Positions 32,301-41,275 of a DNA stretch of 54,614 bases are shown piece after piece (the stretch's first letter is position 1; every line of letters begins with the position of its first letter). The position numbers and the translations under genes were made by a program. The stretch comes from JBLNBN01 sp050260015 (GTDB taxonomy: Bacteria; Bacteroidota; Ignavibacteria; Kapaibacteriales; UBA2268). The stretch is from positions 1 through 54,614 of the forward strand of contig JBLNBN010000007.1 of the NCBI GenBank assembly GCA_050260015.1, in the 5' to 3' direction. Below the pieces are notes generated by a model. The model searched no databases, was not told the DNA's origin, and was given only the letters and a program-made list of their open reading frames with translations.

Positions 32301-35300
32301 ATGAAAAAGAGTACTTTTTTAGTATTGCTTATTATTTTCGCGCCATTGGCCCTGTTCGCCCAAAACTTTACCGTATTCAATATCGACACGACCGCCTTTC
32401 CATTAATGAAGGCTTCCTTCTACGCGTACGATGGCGGTAACATCCAGATCAAAATTTTCAACCCGGGCGACTTCAAGATTTTTGAGAACGGCGAACCGCG
32501 GGACGTACAATCAGTATCGTGTCCCCCGGCTCCGGAACCGGTCCTGATCTCGCTTGCCATAAGCATAGATATCTCAGGCTCGATGCTTTCCGGGGACGCG
32601 GGCGTCCCATCCGTCGAATTAGGAAAAACCACGGCGACCAACATACTCGAAGCGCTATCCATGCCGCCGCACGAGGCCGCGCTGCAGACCTGCCATGCTA
32701 AGGCGTTTATTAATCAGGATTTCACCGCCGATAAGCAGAAAATGCTCGATGAAATAAAAAAAGTGCAAGCCGGCGGCGATAACGACTTCGTCGAGCATCT
32801 GCTCAACCCGAGAACCGGCCTTCTAAACGTAGCTAAAACCGGGAAGAACAAGCGGGCGGCACTGCTGTGCACGGACGCATGGTGGAACGCCTTAACACAG
32901 ATAGAGCTTGATAGGTGTATCGATACTTGTAAAAAGTATGGCATTACTTTTTACGCAATAATCTACACCAGGGAAGAAACCATGCCCAACGGCATTAAGG
33001 CGTCGCTCAAGGCGCTTGCCGACGCGACGGGCGGAAAGATGTACGACGGCGTGATTGATAAAAAAGCCGCCGCTGACCTGGCCAACGAGCTATCCTCCAC
33101 AATTCAGTTGGAAAAACCCTGCACTATCGAATGGATGAGCGACTACGCGTGCAAATTTGAAAAGAGAACCGTAGAATTTAAATATAACCCGCTATCCCTC
33201 TCCTACTCCTCCGAGTATAATCTCCCCGTAAAGGGCGCAAGCCTGGTTGAGATAATACCCCCGACAGTCCGTTTTACTAACTTACCGCGCAACATTAAAT
33301 ACGATACGACTCTCTCTATAAAGTCCGTTACGAGGGACCTTGAAATTACGGATATTAAACTTAGCAATTCAAAGTTCAGCGTTTCGCCAAAGAGTTTCTC
33401 AATTAAAAAGGGCGAATCCAAGAACATTACGTTGAGCTGTACGCCGACTGATTCAGTTTACGAATACTGTAAAATTGACTTTCTTACAAATTATTGCAAT
33501 TTAGGCGCCTATAGCATCCTGATTTACGGAGGCAAGCCTTATGGAGCGTCGTCAATTAAAGTGACGTTCCCAAACGGCGGGGAAAGCTTCGCAGTCGGCT
33601 CCGACACCGTGATAACGTGGGAAGGAACGTTGCCCGAGGAAGAGGTCGCGCTCGACTACAGCGCGGACAACGGCGCTTCCTGGACTAATATTACAAAGAA
33701 CGCCAGGAATTTCTCTTACGGCTGGACCAATCTGCCAAACAAACCCAGTCCAAATTGCCTGATGCGCGCAAAGACGGAAAGAGGTTTGAAAAACAGCGTC
33801 TTGTCTTCGCATACGGGCGAAGTTAACTGCTTGGCTTTTAGTCCTAACGGATACTTCCTGGCCAGCGGGGACGTCGACGCGGCGATAAAGATCTGGGACA
33901 CGGAGACGGGAACGCTACAGAAGACAATTAACGGCCACAGCGAAAGCGTATATAATCTCGTTTACTCCAGGGACGGATCGAAGCTCTTCAGCGGCGGTTG
34001 GGATAACGACATAATAATGTGGGACACAAAATCATGGCAAAAAATCAGGACGTTCAATAAAGATCCGGAATATTTTACCGCCTTTACGATAAATTCCGCC
34101 GGCACAATACTGCCCTGCGGGATGATGGACAATTCCATTAAACTCCTCGACGCGGCGACGGCGGCGGTTGTAAAGACGTTCGCCGGGCACTCCGCGTACG
34201 TTAATTGCCTCGCTTACAACAGCGACAATTCATTGCTCGCGAGCGGCTCCAGCGACTATACGGTCAAGATATGGGACATGAAGGCGGGAGCTCTGCTGCG
34301 GACGCTTACGGGGCATAATTACCCCGTTACAAGCGTATCGTTTTCTCCCGACGGCTCTACCCTGGCGAGCGGCGCAAGCGACAACTCATTAAAAGTATGG
34401 AACGCAAAGTCCGGCGCCCTTTTGAAGTCCATTGACTGCGGATTTGGCATCAATTCCGTCGCCTTCAGCCTCGAGGGCGATAAGGTAGCCGTGGCCGGCT
34501 CTTCGAATTTAGTTAAGGTTTATAGCATTGTAACCGGCGAAGAAGTCAATTCATATTCCGGGCATAACGAGGACGTATTAACGTTAGCATACAACCACGA
34601 TGGTTCCGCCCTTGCGAGCGGCAGCTCCGATAAATCAGTTCGAATTTGGGGCCAGGGGCTTGCCGGGCAGAGCGACGTCTCCGACGCCGTCTGGGCGATC
34701 GTAAAGCCCGAGATTTCCGCCCGGGACATCGACTGCGGTAAAGTCCTTATCGGGAAGCATAAAGATACGGCTATAGTTGGATATTTCATCAATAAAAGCC
34801 CGCTCGATTCTAAGATTAAGAAAATCGAGATAAAAGGCGCCAACGCAGGCGAGTTTAATCTCATTTCCACGCCGCCGCCCTTCGACGTTTCGGCTAAAAG
34901 CGCCAAAACGATTGAAATTCACTTTGAGCCAAAATCTATTGGTAACAGGACGGCGTACTTAGAAGCATCCGTCGGGGATACAATCCTAAGATACAAGATA
35001 ATAGGTCAGGGCGTAAATCCTATGCTGGAGGTCGCAGCGGATGTCGTGGATTTCGGGAAATTAAAAATTGGATCAGTTAAGGATACTTTGGCGGCTACGA
35101 TAAATAATCTCTCCCAACTCCCGGTAGAGATACAATCTACGGAAATGCTAGGCCCGGACAAGGAACAATTCGCTATAATCAACGGGGGCGGCCCCTTCAC
35201 GCTAATGCCTGGTGAATCATGGAAGATGGAGCTGGAGTTCCGTCCAACGTCCGTCGGTAGAACTTCCGGCAGCATCGGGTTTAATTTCGACGGATTCCCT

Positions 35301-36560
35301 TCCCCCGTCGTACTTCAGCTCTTCGGCGAGGGACTGCCGCTAAACTCTCCAAAAATTACGTCGAACAGCCCGCTCTGCAAGGGCGACGATATTCGTCTCT
35401 TCGCCGATTCGATCGAGAGCGCGACCTACCATTGGTATGGCCCGAACAATTTTTTCTCCTCGCAGCGGAACGTCGTAATTGAAAACGCTCAAGCGGAAAG
35501 CGCCGGGAGGTACTTTGTTTACGCGACTATAAGCGGAATAAATACCGACACCGCGTTCCACGACGTAATTGTCAAAACGGAGCTCGTCGCCCCGGGCGAC
35601 AGCAGCTATATCTACGTCGGCAGCGCGCGCAAAACCAATAATCTAATACAGCTTACTGAATCCAAGCCCTGGGACGGCGGCTCGATCTGGCTTAAGAACA
35701 GGTTCTCCGTTAAGAAGGATTTTGAAACCACTTTCGAATTTATTTATAGAAACGGTCATAACTTTATGGTGGACGACGGCTATATCCCCGGCGCGGACGG
35801 GTTCGCTTTCGTTATGCAAAACCACAACTATCCCTTCCTCGGCGAGAAGGGCGGCTCATTGGGATATAAAGAAATAACAAATTCGCTTGCTATCGAAGTG
35901 GACCTCTGGGCAAACGGCTACGACCCTAACGGCAACCATATAGCCGTGCAATCGCTCGGCGCTAAGGGCAATCAGCCCGACCATAGCGTGCCGGGATCCT
36001 CTTTGGCGATAAACCCGAATATTATTACGCTAAAGCAGGACAGCCTTTACTACTTTAAGATAAAGTACGATTGGAACGCCAAGAATTTGAAAGTTTATAT
36101 CGACACGACGGATCAGTACTCGATTGAAGCGTTGAATATTTCCAATATCGATCTCTCGACCCATCTTGCATTAGAGGAGGGCGAATATGTTTATATCGGC
36201 TTCACTTCCGGCACTGGCGAATCGTACCAGGAACACTATATCCAAAATTGGACGATCCCATGCCTTAATCAAATAAAGGGAGTCGGGGAGCGAATCGCGC
36301 AAAGCTCGCCCTTGTCGCTAGAAGTTTTTCCGAACCCGGTCGCCGGAGCTGCGCGGGTTGAGTTCAAGTCGCAGACCGGGCCCGGGGCAACCTTGAAATT
36401 GGTAGACCTGGTCGGCGTGGAGAGGATAAGCGCAATTTCATTGAATCCCGGTCTCTCGTCGATAGATTTAGATCTTTCGAATTTGGAAATGGGAACGTAC
36501 TTTTTAATAATGAACTACGAGGGCCGAAAGCTCGTAAAGAAGCTTACAGTCATTAGATAG
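32301..36560 (+). CDS. Giant T9SS-type surface protein: VWA, WD40 propeller, HYDIN-like repeats, L-type lectin
   Basis: The start is set at the ATG at 32301 (MKKSTFLVLLIIF, AAGGAAA upstream), giving 1419 residues; the frame is open 14 codons further. A signal peptide (about 1-20) is followed by a VWA domain whose MIDAS is intact (DISGS near residue 90). Then come a short KVTFPNGGESFAVGSDT segment (GPI-anchored-protein-like domain), about seven WD40 blades (about 500-785, such as SHTGEVNCLAFSPNG and ASGSSDYTVKIWD), two HYDIN/ASPM-like Ig repeats (about 815-1015), and an L-type lectin-like domain (about 1100-1315). A T9SS sorting domain begins SLEVFPNPV near 1340. WD40 blades of this eukaryote-like type in a secreted protein are noteworthy. 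It is a paralogue of the protein at 45090. Confidence 0.88.
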   Translation: MKKSTFLVLLIIFAPLALFAQNFTVFNIDTTAFPLMKASFYAYDGGNIQIKIFNPGDFKIFENGEPRDVQSVSCPPAPEPVLISLAISIDISGSMLSGDAGVPSVELGKTTATNILEALSMPPHEAALQTCHAKAFINQDFTADKQKMLDEIKKVQAGGDNDFVEHLLNPRTGLLNVAKTGKNKRAALLCTDAWWNALTQIELDRCIDTCKKYGITFYAIIYTREETMPNGIKASLKALADATGGKMYDGVIDKKAAADLANELSSTIQLEKPCTIEWMSDYACKFEKRTVEFKYNPLSLSYSSEYNLPVKGASLVEIIPPTVRFTNLPRNIKYDTTLSIKSVTRDLEITDIKLSNSKFSVSPKSFSIKKGESKNITLSCTPTDSVYEYCKIDFLTNYCNLGAYSILIYGGKPYGASSIKVTFPNGGESFAVGSDTVITWEGTLPEEEVALDYSADNGASWTNITKNARNFSYGWTNLPNKPSPNCLMRAKTERGLKNSVLSSHTGEVNCLAFSPNGYFLASGDVDAAIKIWDTETGTLQKTINGHSESVYNLVYSRDGSKLFSGGWDNDIIMWDTKSWQKIRTFNKDPEYFTAFTINSAGTILPCGMMDNSIKLLDAATAAVVKTFAGHSAYVNCLAYNSDNSLLASGSSDYTVKIWDMKAGALLRTLTGHNYPVTSVSFSPDGSTLASGASDNSLKVWNAKSGALLKSIDCGFGINSVAFSLEGDKVAVAGSSNLVKVYSIVTGEEVNSYSGHNEDVLTLAYNHDGSALASGSSDKSVRIWGQGLAGQSDVSDAVWAIVKPEISARDIDCGKVLIGKHKDTAIVGYFINKSPLDSKIKKIEIKGANAGEFNLISTPPPFDVSAKSAKTIEIHFEPKSIGNRTAYLEASVGDTILRYKIIGQGVNPMLEVAADVVDFGKLKIGSVKDTLAATINNLSQLPVEIQSTEMLGPDKEQFAIINGGGPFTLMPGESWKMELEFRPTSVGRTSGSIGFNFDGFPSPVVLQLFGEGLPLNSPKITSNSPLCKGDDIRLFADSIESATYHWYGPNNFFSSQRNVVIENAQAESAGRYFVYATISGINTDTAFHDVIVKTELVAPGDSSYIYVGSARKTNNLIQLTESKPWDGGSIWLKNRFSVKKDFETTFEFIYRNGHNFMVDDGYIPGADGFAFVMQNHNYPFLGEKGGSLGYKEITNSLAIEVDLWANGYDPNGNHIAVQSLGAKGNQPDHSVPGSSLAINPNIITLKQDSLYYFKIKYDWNAKNLKVYIDTTDQYSIEALNISNIDLSTHLALEEGEYVYIGFTSGTGESYQEHYIQNWTIPCLNQIKGVGERIAQSSPLSLEVFPNPVAGAARVEFKSQTGPGATLKLVDLVGVERISAISLNPGLSSIDLDLSNLEMGTYFLIMNYEGRKLVKKLTVIR

Positions 36561-36591
36561 AGAGCGTAAAGAAAGAAGATTGAAGGAATGG

Positions 36592-36620
36592 GAAAGCCGG
36601 CGCGTAAGCGACCGGCTTTC
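36592..36620. terminator. Hairpin between convergent genes
   Basis: AAAGCCGG (36593-36600) pairs perfectly with CCGGCTTT (36612-36619) around an 11-base loop, between the surface-protein gene and the convergent AlkD-like gene. A short TTTC follows on each strand, so it may terminate both, weakly. Confidence 0.65.
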
Positions 36621-36648
36621 TAATTATAAAGCGATTGCGAGTAAGGCG

Positions 36649-37377
36649 TCAGGCCTTCTTTACCTTATCCCGCTTGAACATAGCTCTTTGCTCAACCGGC
36701 ATTTTTTCCGTTGCGTACTGGAAGATGACGCGTTGGGATTCATTTTTATATTTTGTCAAGAACTCCTCGACGGGCGCGGGGGAAATTTTCCACGCCTCGC
36801 GCAGCAGCCAACCCAGCCCTTGCCCGACCTTTTCCTCCTGGTCGAGCATAAGAGGCAAAATGAACTCCAGCGCCGGGGCTATATCCTTGCTCTTCTTCAT
36901 CGGCTTGATCAGGGAGACCACCGCCGCCCGCCGTTTGTAAGTTCTCGGGGAAAGCCGCCAGGGCGCGAGCGATTGCCTCGATATTACGTTCTTTTCAAGC
37001 AGCGGCGAGAGTAAGTCCCCGGCTATTACGTCGGTATGAGCCCAATTTTCCAGGCCTATATCGAACCAGCGATCGATTTCCTGGAACGTTCTCTCGTCCA
37101 GTTCCTTAAGCTTTTCCTTGAGAAAAAGGTAAAGAAACGATCCTTCCTCGTACTTGCCGGAAAGCAGCAGTTGAGTCGCGGCTTCGTATAGAACTTCAAG
37201 CGTGGCGTCCGGCCGGGACGCAAATTCCTTAACCATTGCGGTCTGCTTTTCGGAAGGGACTCCGTATGCGTTGAAACTCCCCGCTTTAAAGTATTTCGAG
37301 TATTTAACGACATTGTCGGGATTGGCGTTCTCCTCGCAGAAGGTCCGGACTTCCTTTACGAGTTCTTTTGCAGTCAT
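36649..37377 (-). CDS. AlkD-like DNA alkylation repair protein (HEAT-like repeats)
   Basis: The 242-residue all-helical protein resembles AlkC/AlkD DNA glycosylases that excise N3- and N7-alkylpurines. It has the helical repeat pattern KQTAMVKEFASRPDATLEVL, the central W-x-x-T-D motif in ENWAHTDVIAGDLL, and RRAAVVSLIKPMKKSKD, where the conserved R-x-A-x-V-S/A segment lies. The expected length is 220-250 residues. It is a lone gene, convergent with the preceding surface-protein gene. Some family members are non-catalytic, so glycosylase activity is not assured. Confidence 0.85.
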   Translation of the reverse strand: MTAKELVKEVRTFCEENANPDNVVKYSKYFKAGSFNAYGVPSEKQTAMVKEFASRPDATLEVLYEAATQLLLSGKYEEGSFLYLFLKEKLKELDERTFQEIDRWFDIGLENWAHTDVIAGDLLSPLLEKNVISRQSLAPWRLSPRTYKRRAAVVSLIKPMKKSKDIAPALEFILPLMLDQEEKVGQGLGWLLREAWKISPAPVEEFLTKYKNESQRVIFQYATEKMPVEQRAMFKRDKVKKA

Positions 37378-37533
37378 TTTTACTTCCCTAGAACGTGAAG
37401 TTCTTTTTACTCTATTGATATTATAATAACGAAACTTAATAAAAATAGATGAAAATATAAAGCCAAATGTTTAGAGTGTCACGAATTCAGTAAAAATACG
37501 CAGATTGGCGTTTTGCAGCAATTGTAAAATAAC

Positions 37534-37619
37534 GAACCGGGAGCCAAGGGATTGAGCGGGTTTACGTGCGATAAAAAAAGCAATTATCCGCTAAAGATAA
37601 AATCCCAGGGTCCCGGTTC
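37534..37619. other. Nested-stem structured intergenic element
   Basis: Three helices nest inside each other: GAACCGGGA (37534-37542) with TCCCGGTTC (37611-37619), GGGATT (37548-37553) with AATCCC (37601-37606), and AGCGG (37555-37559) with CCGCT (37588-37592). They are joined by small asymmetric internal loops and closed by a 28-base A-rich loop. All 20 pairs are Watson-Crick. It could be a small structured RNA or a palindromic mobile repeat. The strand is undecided because both strands fold. Confidence 0.5.
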
Positions 37620-37651
37620 AAATCGGTTTGGCGCTATCGCGCAGCTTAACT

Positions 37652-38299
37652 TTATTCGTTGGAGCTATCCGGATCGGCGTAGTATTTACGCTTCTTTAAG
37701 TCTTCGTTGTCATGAACCGCCCTGTAAAAGTCCTTCCTGGAGTCAATTTCCCTTTTGAGCAAATAGTGAACCCCCTCGACGCTCTTGCTGAAGGAAATAT
37801 TATTTTCTATTGAAATGCTCATAGCTATTCCCTCCACGTCGTGATCGGCGCCGATGTAAGTGAACGTCCAGTCCTCTTCCTTCAGCTTCATTATCATATT
37901 GTTAATTTGCCCCTGAGTAAATTCCTTCGAGGAGTTCTCGTACCCGTCCGTCAGGATCGTTACGAGGACGGCGCATTTGGCGTCCTTCGGCAGGTCGTAA
38001 TGCAGCTTCGTGCAGCTCATGCCGATAGCGTCCATTAAAGGAGTGCTGTTGTTGGGTTGATACTTCTCGCCGTCGAGCTCGGCGATCTCGTCGACGGGCT
38101 TCATATAGAGATGCGTTTTTATCCGCTCGCCGCTAAACGTGACGAACGTCATATAGTGTTTCTGCTCGGGGTAATCCTTTTGCGCCGTTTTCGCGGTTTG
38201 GATCACTTCGTTAAAGCTGCTAATTATTGACCGCTTAATCGAATCCATGGAACCGCTCTCGTCGAGAATAATGAGATTATAAACGTTCTGCCTGCTCAT
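37652..38299 (-). CDS. VWA-domain protein (TerY-like)
   Basis: The 215-residue cytoplasmic protein is almost entirely one von Willebrand factor A domain. The MIDAS is complete: DESGSM (DxSxS) near residue 13, the Thr loop STPLMDAIG, and the Asp loop LTDGYENSS. There is no signal peptide. Such stand-alone VWA proteins resemble TerY and related chaperone-like or stress-associated proteins, but no Ter, MoxR or kinase partner is next to it. AAGGAGTTATT precedes the ATG. The specific role is unknown. Confidence 0.83.
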   Translation of the reverse strand: MSRQNVYNLIILDESGSMDSIKRSIISSFNEVIQTAKTAQKDYPEQKHYMTFVTFSGERIKTHLYMKPVDEIAELDGEKYQPNNSTPLMDAIGMSCTKLHYDLPKDAKCAVLVTILTDGYENSSKEFTQGQINNMIMKLKEEDWTFTYIGADHDVEGIAMSISIENNISFSKSVEGVHYLLKREIDSRKDFYRAVHDNEDLKKRKYYADPDSSNE

Positions 38300-38531
38300 A
38301 ATAACTCCTTTCGCAAATGTTAGTAATGATAACTCAACTATAAATGCAAAACTAACCCGACCGGCGTCGTAATATTTCGTTTATAAAAGAGCTTTGGAAT
38401 TTTTTGAAATTTTTTTTCCATAACCATACAATTCAGGAAAATAATTATTAATTTTAGGTGAGAAGGCGTTTGAATGTTAAAAATCGATTTTCAATAAAAA
38501 GAAAGTCTTTTCCACATTATAGAGGCTTACT

Positions 38532-39185
38532 ATGGATTTGCCGTTTACACAAGCGCAGTTCCTTGGCGTATTCAAGAGCTATAACGAAGCGATTTTCCCG
38601 GCGCATATCCTGGCTTATGCTTTAGGCCTATTGTGCGTGTTCCTGCTGTTCAGGAACGTGAAATATTCCGGCAGGATCATTTATGGGATTCTATCCGTTT
38701 TTTGGATTTGGATGGGCGCGGTATATCATATCGCCTACTTTTCTTCGATAAATAAAGCCGCCTACGGATTTGGCGCGCTTTTTATTCTCGAGGGGCTAAT
38801 TTTCCTCTATCAATCCCTATTTGGAAAACCGGCGGAGTTTAAGTTTAGCGGTTCGGCAAAAAGCTATATCGGCTTAGCGATGATCGCCTTCGCGATGGCG
38901 ATTTATTCGGCTATCGGTTACTTCGCCGGCCACTCTTACCCGTACTCGCCGGTATTTGGGGTAGCGCCGTGCCCGGTCGCAATTTTTACTTTCGGTATGC
39001 TTTTGCAGCCTAAGAGCGGGGTTAAATTCTGGGTAATAATCATTCCGCTTCTCTGGTCGTTCCTCGGATTCTTCGCGGCGCTCCAGCTCGGTATTACGGA
39101 AGACTTCGGGTTATTGATCTCCGGCGTTCTCGCCGCCGCGTTACTGGCGCTTAGGCCGGGCCAAAAAGAGGGCTCGCTGACTTAG
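38532..39185 (+). CDS. Polytopic membrane protein, DUF6064-like
   Basis: This 217-residue protein has about six to seven predicted membrane helices. It begins MDLPFTQAQFLGVFKSYNEAIFPAHI, a pattern I associate with the DUF6064 family, and contains the conserved-looking GHSYPYSPVFGVAPCPVAIFTFGMLL segment in the middle. No function is known to me. It is monocistronic, with its own terminator downstream, and has no strong ribosome binding site. Confidence 0.72.
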   Translation: MDLPFTQAQFLGVFKSYNEAIFPAHILAYALGLLCVFLLFRNVKYSGRIIYGILSVFWIWMGAVYHIAYFSSINKAAYGFGALFILEGLIFLYQSLFGKPAEFKFSGSAKSYIGLAMIAFAMAIYSAIGYFAGHSYPYSPVFGVAPCPVAIFTFGMLLQPKSGVKFWVIIIPLLWSFLGFFAALQLGITEDFGLLISGVLAAALLALRPGQKEGSLT

Positions 39186-39201
39186 GGCGACACGACGAAA
39201 A

Positions 39202-39246
39202 ACGGGACGTCTTGAGTTAACCAGGCGTCCCGTCTTTACTTTTTTA
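39202..39246 (+). terminator. Terminator of the DUF6064-like gene
   Basis: A perfect 8-bp stem, ACGGGACG (39202-39209) with CGTCCCGT (39226-39233), is followed by CTTTACTTTTTT, about 17 bases after the stop codon. It also faces the convergent inositol-phosphate synthase gene. Confidence 0.85.
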
Positions 39247-39254
39247 AGGTCGAC

Positions 39255-40559
39255 TTATATCTCCGCTTCGAAGTGCGAAACTATTTCCTCGCCCATCATA
39301 ACGCGAAGCGTATTTTTCAGCTTCATTAGCTGGATAAACAGGTCGTTTTCCGGCACGGTATTAGGCGTGTGCATCGGCGACTTAAAGTAGAACGAGAGCC
39401 ACTCCTGTATCCCGCTGAGCCTCGCCCTATGGGCAAGATCCATAAACAGGACAAGGTCCAGCACAATCGGCGCCGCAAGGATCGAATCCCGGCAGAGGAA
39501 GTTGATCTTCAACTCCATCGGGTAGCCCATCCAACCGAAGATATTGATATTGTCCCAGCTCTCTTTGTTGTCCCCTTTCGGCGGGTAGTAGTGGATTCGA
39601 ACTTTATGATAGTAATCTTCATAGAGTTCCGGGTATAGTTCAGGTTGCAAGATGCTGTCGATCACGGAAAGCTTGCTCTCTTCCTTCGTCTTGAAGGACG
39701 CCGGGTCGTCGAGCACCTCGCCGTCGCGGTTGCCGAGTATATTGCTGGAAAACCACCCCGACAGCCCGAGCATGCGCGCTTTTAGCATGGGCGCGAGCAC
39801 GGTTTTCATCATAGTCTGCCCCGTCTTGAAGTCCTTTCCGGCGATAGGTAGGTTTTGCTTATGGGCGAGTTCAATAATAGCGGGTATGTCCACCGTCAGG
39901 TTCGGAGCGCCGTTTATGTAGGGAACGCCCTCCATTAGCGCGGCGTAGGCGTAGAGCATGCTGGGCGCGACGCAGTCCTCGCTGTTCTTCATCGCCGCTT
40001 CGAAGGAGGAGATAGAATCGTAAGCGGCATTGTGTTGCAAGAATATTTCAGTGCTTCCGCACCAAACCATTACTAGCCGATCGCATTTATGCTCTTCCTT
40101 AAATTTACGAATATCCTCGCGAAGCGCTTCCATCAGTTCGTACTTGCTACCGCCCTCCTTTACGTATTCCCCTTTAAGGCGGACGACGTACTTCTGATCG
40201 AATACCCCGGGCATTGGACGCAATGAGTCAAGCTCGTCTTTTACTTTATCAATATCCTGGACTTCCAGCACCTTATGGTAAGCGGCGGACTCGTAGCAGC
40301 TCTCGTTGCGGATGTCCCAACCGCCGAAGACTATGGAATCAAGTTCGGAGAGAGGCACAAAATCCTTGATCCTGGGGAATCGATTGTCGATCCTCTTCCC
40401 GAGTCGTATCGTGGCCATTTGCGTAAGCGAGCCGATGGGTTGGGAAAGTCCTTTGCGCACGGCGAGGACGCCAGCTATAAAAGTAGTGGCTACGGCCCCG
40501 TTAATTCCGACAACTAAAACTCCCAATTTTCCAATAGTACTCTCAATCGGTTTTTGCAT
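39255..40559 (-). CDS. ino1: Inositol-3-phosphate synthase (myo-inositol-1-phosphate synthase)
   Basis: This enzyme cyclises glucose-6-phosphate to 1L-myo-inositol-1-phosphate using NAD. The 434-residue protein has the Rossmann dinucleotide motif VLVVGINGAVATTFIAG at the N-terminus, and the catalytic region includes AGKDFKTGQTMMKTVLAPMLKAR and SGWFSSNILGNRDG, strongly conserved in the family. It is the last of six same-strand genes starting at 44886 and sits 16 bases after the HAD gene. It supplies the substrate for the NTP transferase and CDP-alcohol transferase of the cluster. Confidence 0.95.
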   Translation of the reverse strand: MQKPIESTIGKLGVLVVGINGAVATTFIAGVLAVRKGLSQPIGSLTQMATIRLGKRIDNRFPRIKDFVPLSELDSIVFGGWDIRNESCYESAAYHKVLEVQDIDKVKDELDSLRPMPGVFDQKYVVRLKGEYVKEGGSKYELMEALREDIRKFKEEHKCDRLVMVWCGSTEIFLQHNAAYDSISSFEAAMKNSEDCVAPSMLYAYAALMEGVPYINGAPNLTVDIPAIIELAHKQNLPIAGKDFKTGQTMMKTVLAPMLKARMLGLSGWFSSNILGNRDGEVLDDPASFKTKEESKLSVIDSILQPELYPELYEDYYHKVRIHYYPPKGDNKESWDNINIFGWMGYPMELKINFLCRDSILAAPIVLDLVLFMDLAHRARLSGIQEWLSFYFKSPMHTPNTVPENDLFIQLMKLKNTLRVMMGEEIVSHFEAEI

Positions 40560-40575
40560 TCTCTTTTTCCTAATT

Positions 40576-41271
40576 TTATAAATACTCTGTTAATTGCGCG
40601 ACGGAGCCGATAACGACGTCCGCCGAATCGAAGGAAAATGTCGGGTTATTATCCTTGCTCAGCATTATCGTATGGAATCCAGCCTGCTTCGCCGGGACGA
40701 TATCCTGCACGTACGAATCACCGATAACGGCGCACTCTCCCGGATTGCAATGGAGCTTCTCGGCGGCGAGCAAAAATATCTGCTTATCGGGTTTTCTTAC
40801 TTTTTCAATTTTTGAATCAATTACGACTTCCATTAATTCCAGCAATCTTAGCTCGTTCAAAACAATTCTCAAATTGCCGTAAAAATTTGATACCGCGGCG
40901 AGAGCATATCTCTTCTTAAGCTTTTCCAATACGTCGCGAGCTACCTGCGACACCCCGACGGCATATTCATAGCAATAGAGAGCCACGAGCTCGGCGCGGT
41001 CGCGGTATTCTTCGAACAGGTCGAACTTTTCCGAATAAATATGCCTGAACTGGGCCGCGGCTTTGAACGAAAGCAATTCTTTATAATTTAGGCTGATCGG
41101 CTCCGATTCGTTTAGTATCCTCTCCGCTTCAAAGTATGCGGCGTCGAACAGCTCGGATTCTATTTGAAGTCCGCAGGCGGCGTACGCGGTCTTCCACATC
41201 GTATGCCAATGGATTCCGTCTGTGTCCAAAGTGCCGCCAAAATCGAATACCAGGGCTTTAACGTCTTTCAT
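40576..41271 (-). CDS. HAD-family hydrolase (candidate inositol-phosphate phosphatase)
   Basis: The 231-residue HAD-superfamily protein has motif I FDFGGTLDTDG, a helical cap domain, motif II VSNF, the conserved Lys in VRKPDKQIF, and motif III GDSYVQDIVPAKQAG. Motif I has Gly-Gly after the nucleophile Asp and Asp at the +6 position, close to the phosphoglycolate-phosphatase-like subgroup. Its place four bases after the flippase gene and just before ino1 suggests that it removes the phosphate from an inositol-phosphate intermediate, but the substrate cannot be read from the sequence. Confidence 0.85.
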   Translation of the reverse strand: MKDVKALVFDFGGTLDTDGIHWHTMWKTAYAACGLQIESELFDAAYFEAERILNESEPISLNYKELLSFKAAAQFRHIYSEKFDLFEEYRDRAELVALYCYEYAVGVSQVARDVLEKLKKRYALAAVSNFYGNLRIVLNELRLLELMEVVIDSKIEKVRKPDKQIFLLAAEKLHCNPGECAVIGDSYVQDIVPAKQAGFHTIMLSKDNNPTFSFDSADVVIGSVAQLTEYL

Positions 41272-41275
41272 TGGT

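Noticed and set aside
37600..37640. A tRNA T-loop-like GGTTCAAATC was considered as a tRNA gene end.
   Set aside because: The flanking five bases do not pair as a T-stem, and no anticodon or acceptor stem can be built; the same bases are explained by the nested helices at 37534-37619.
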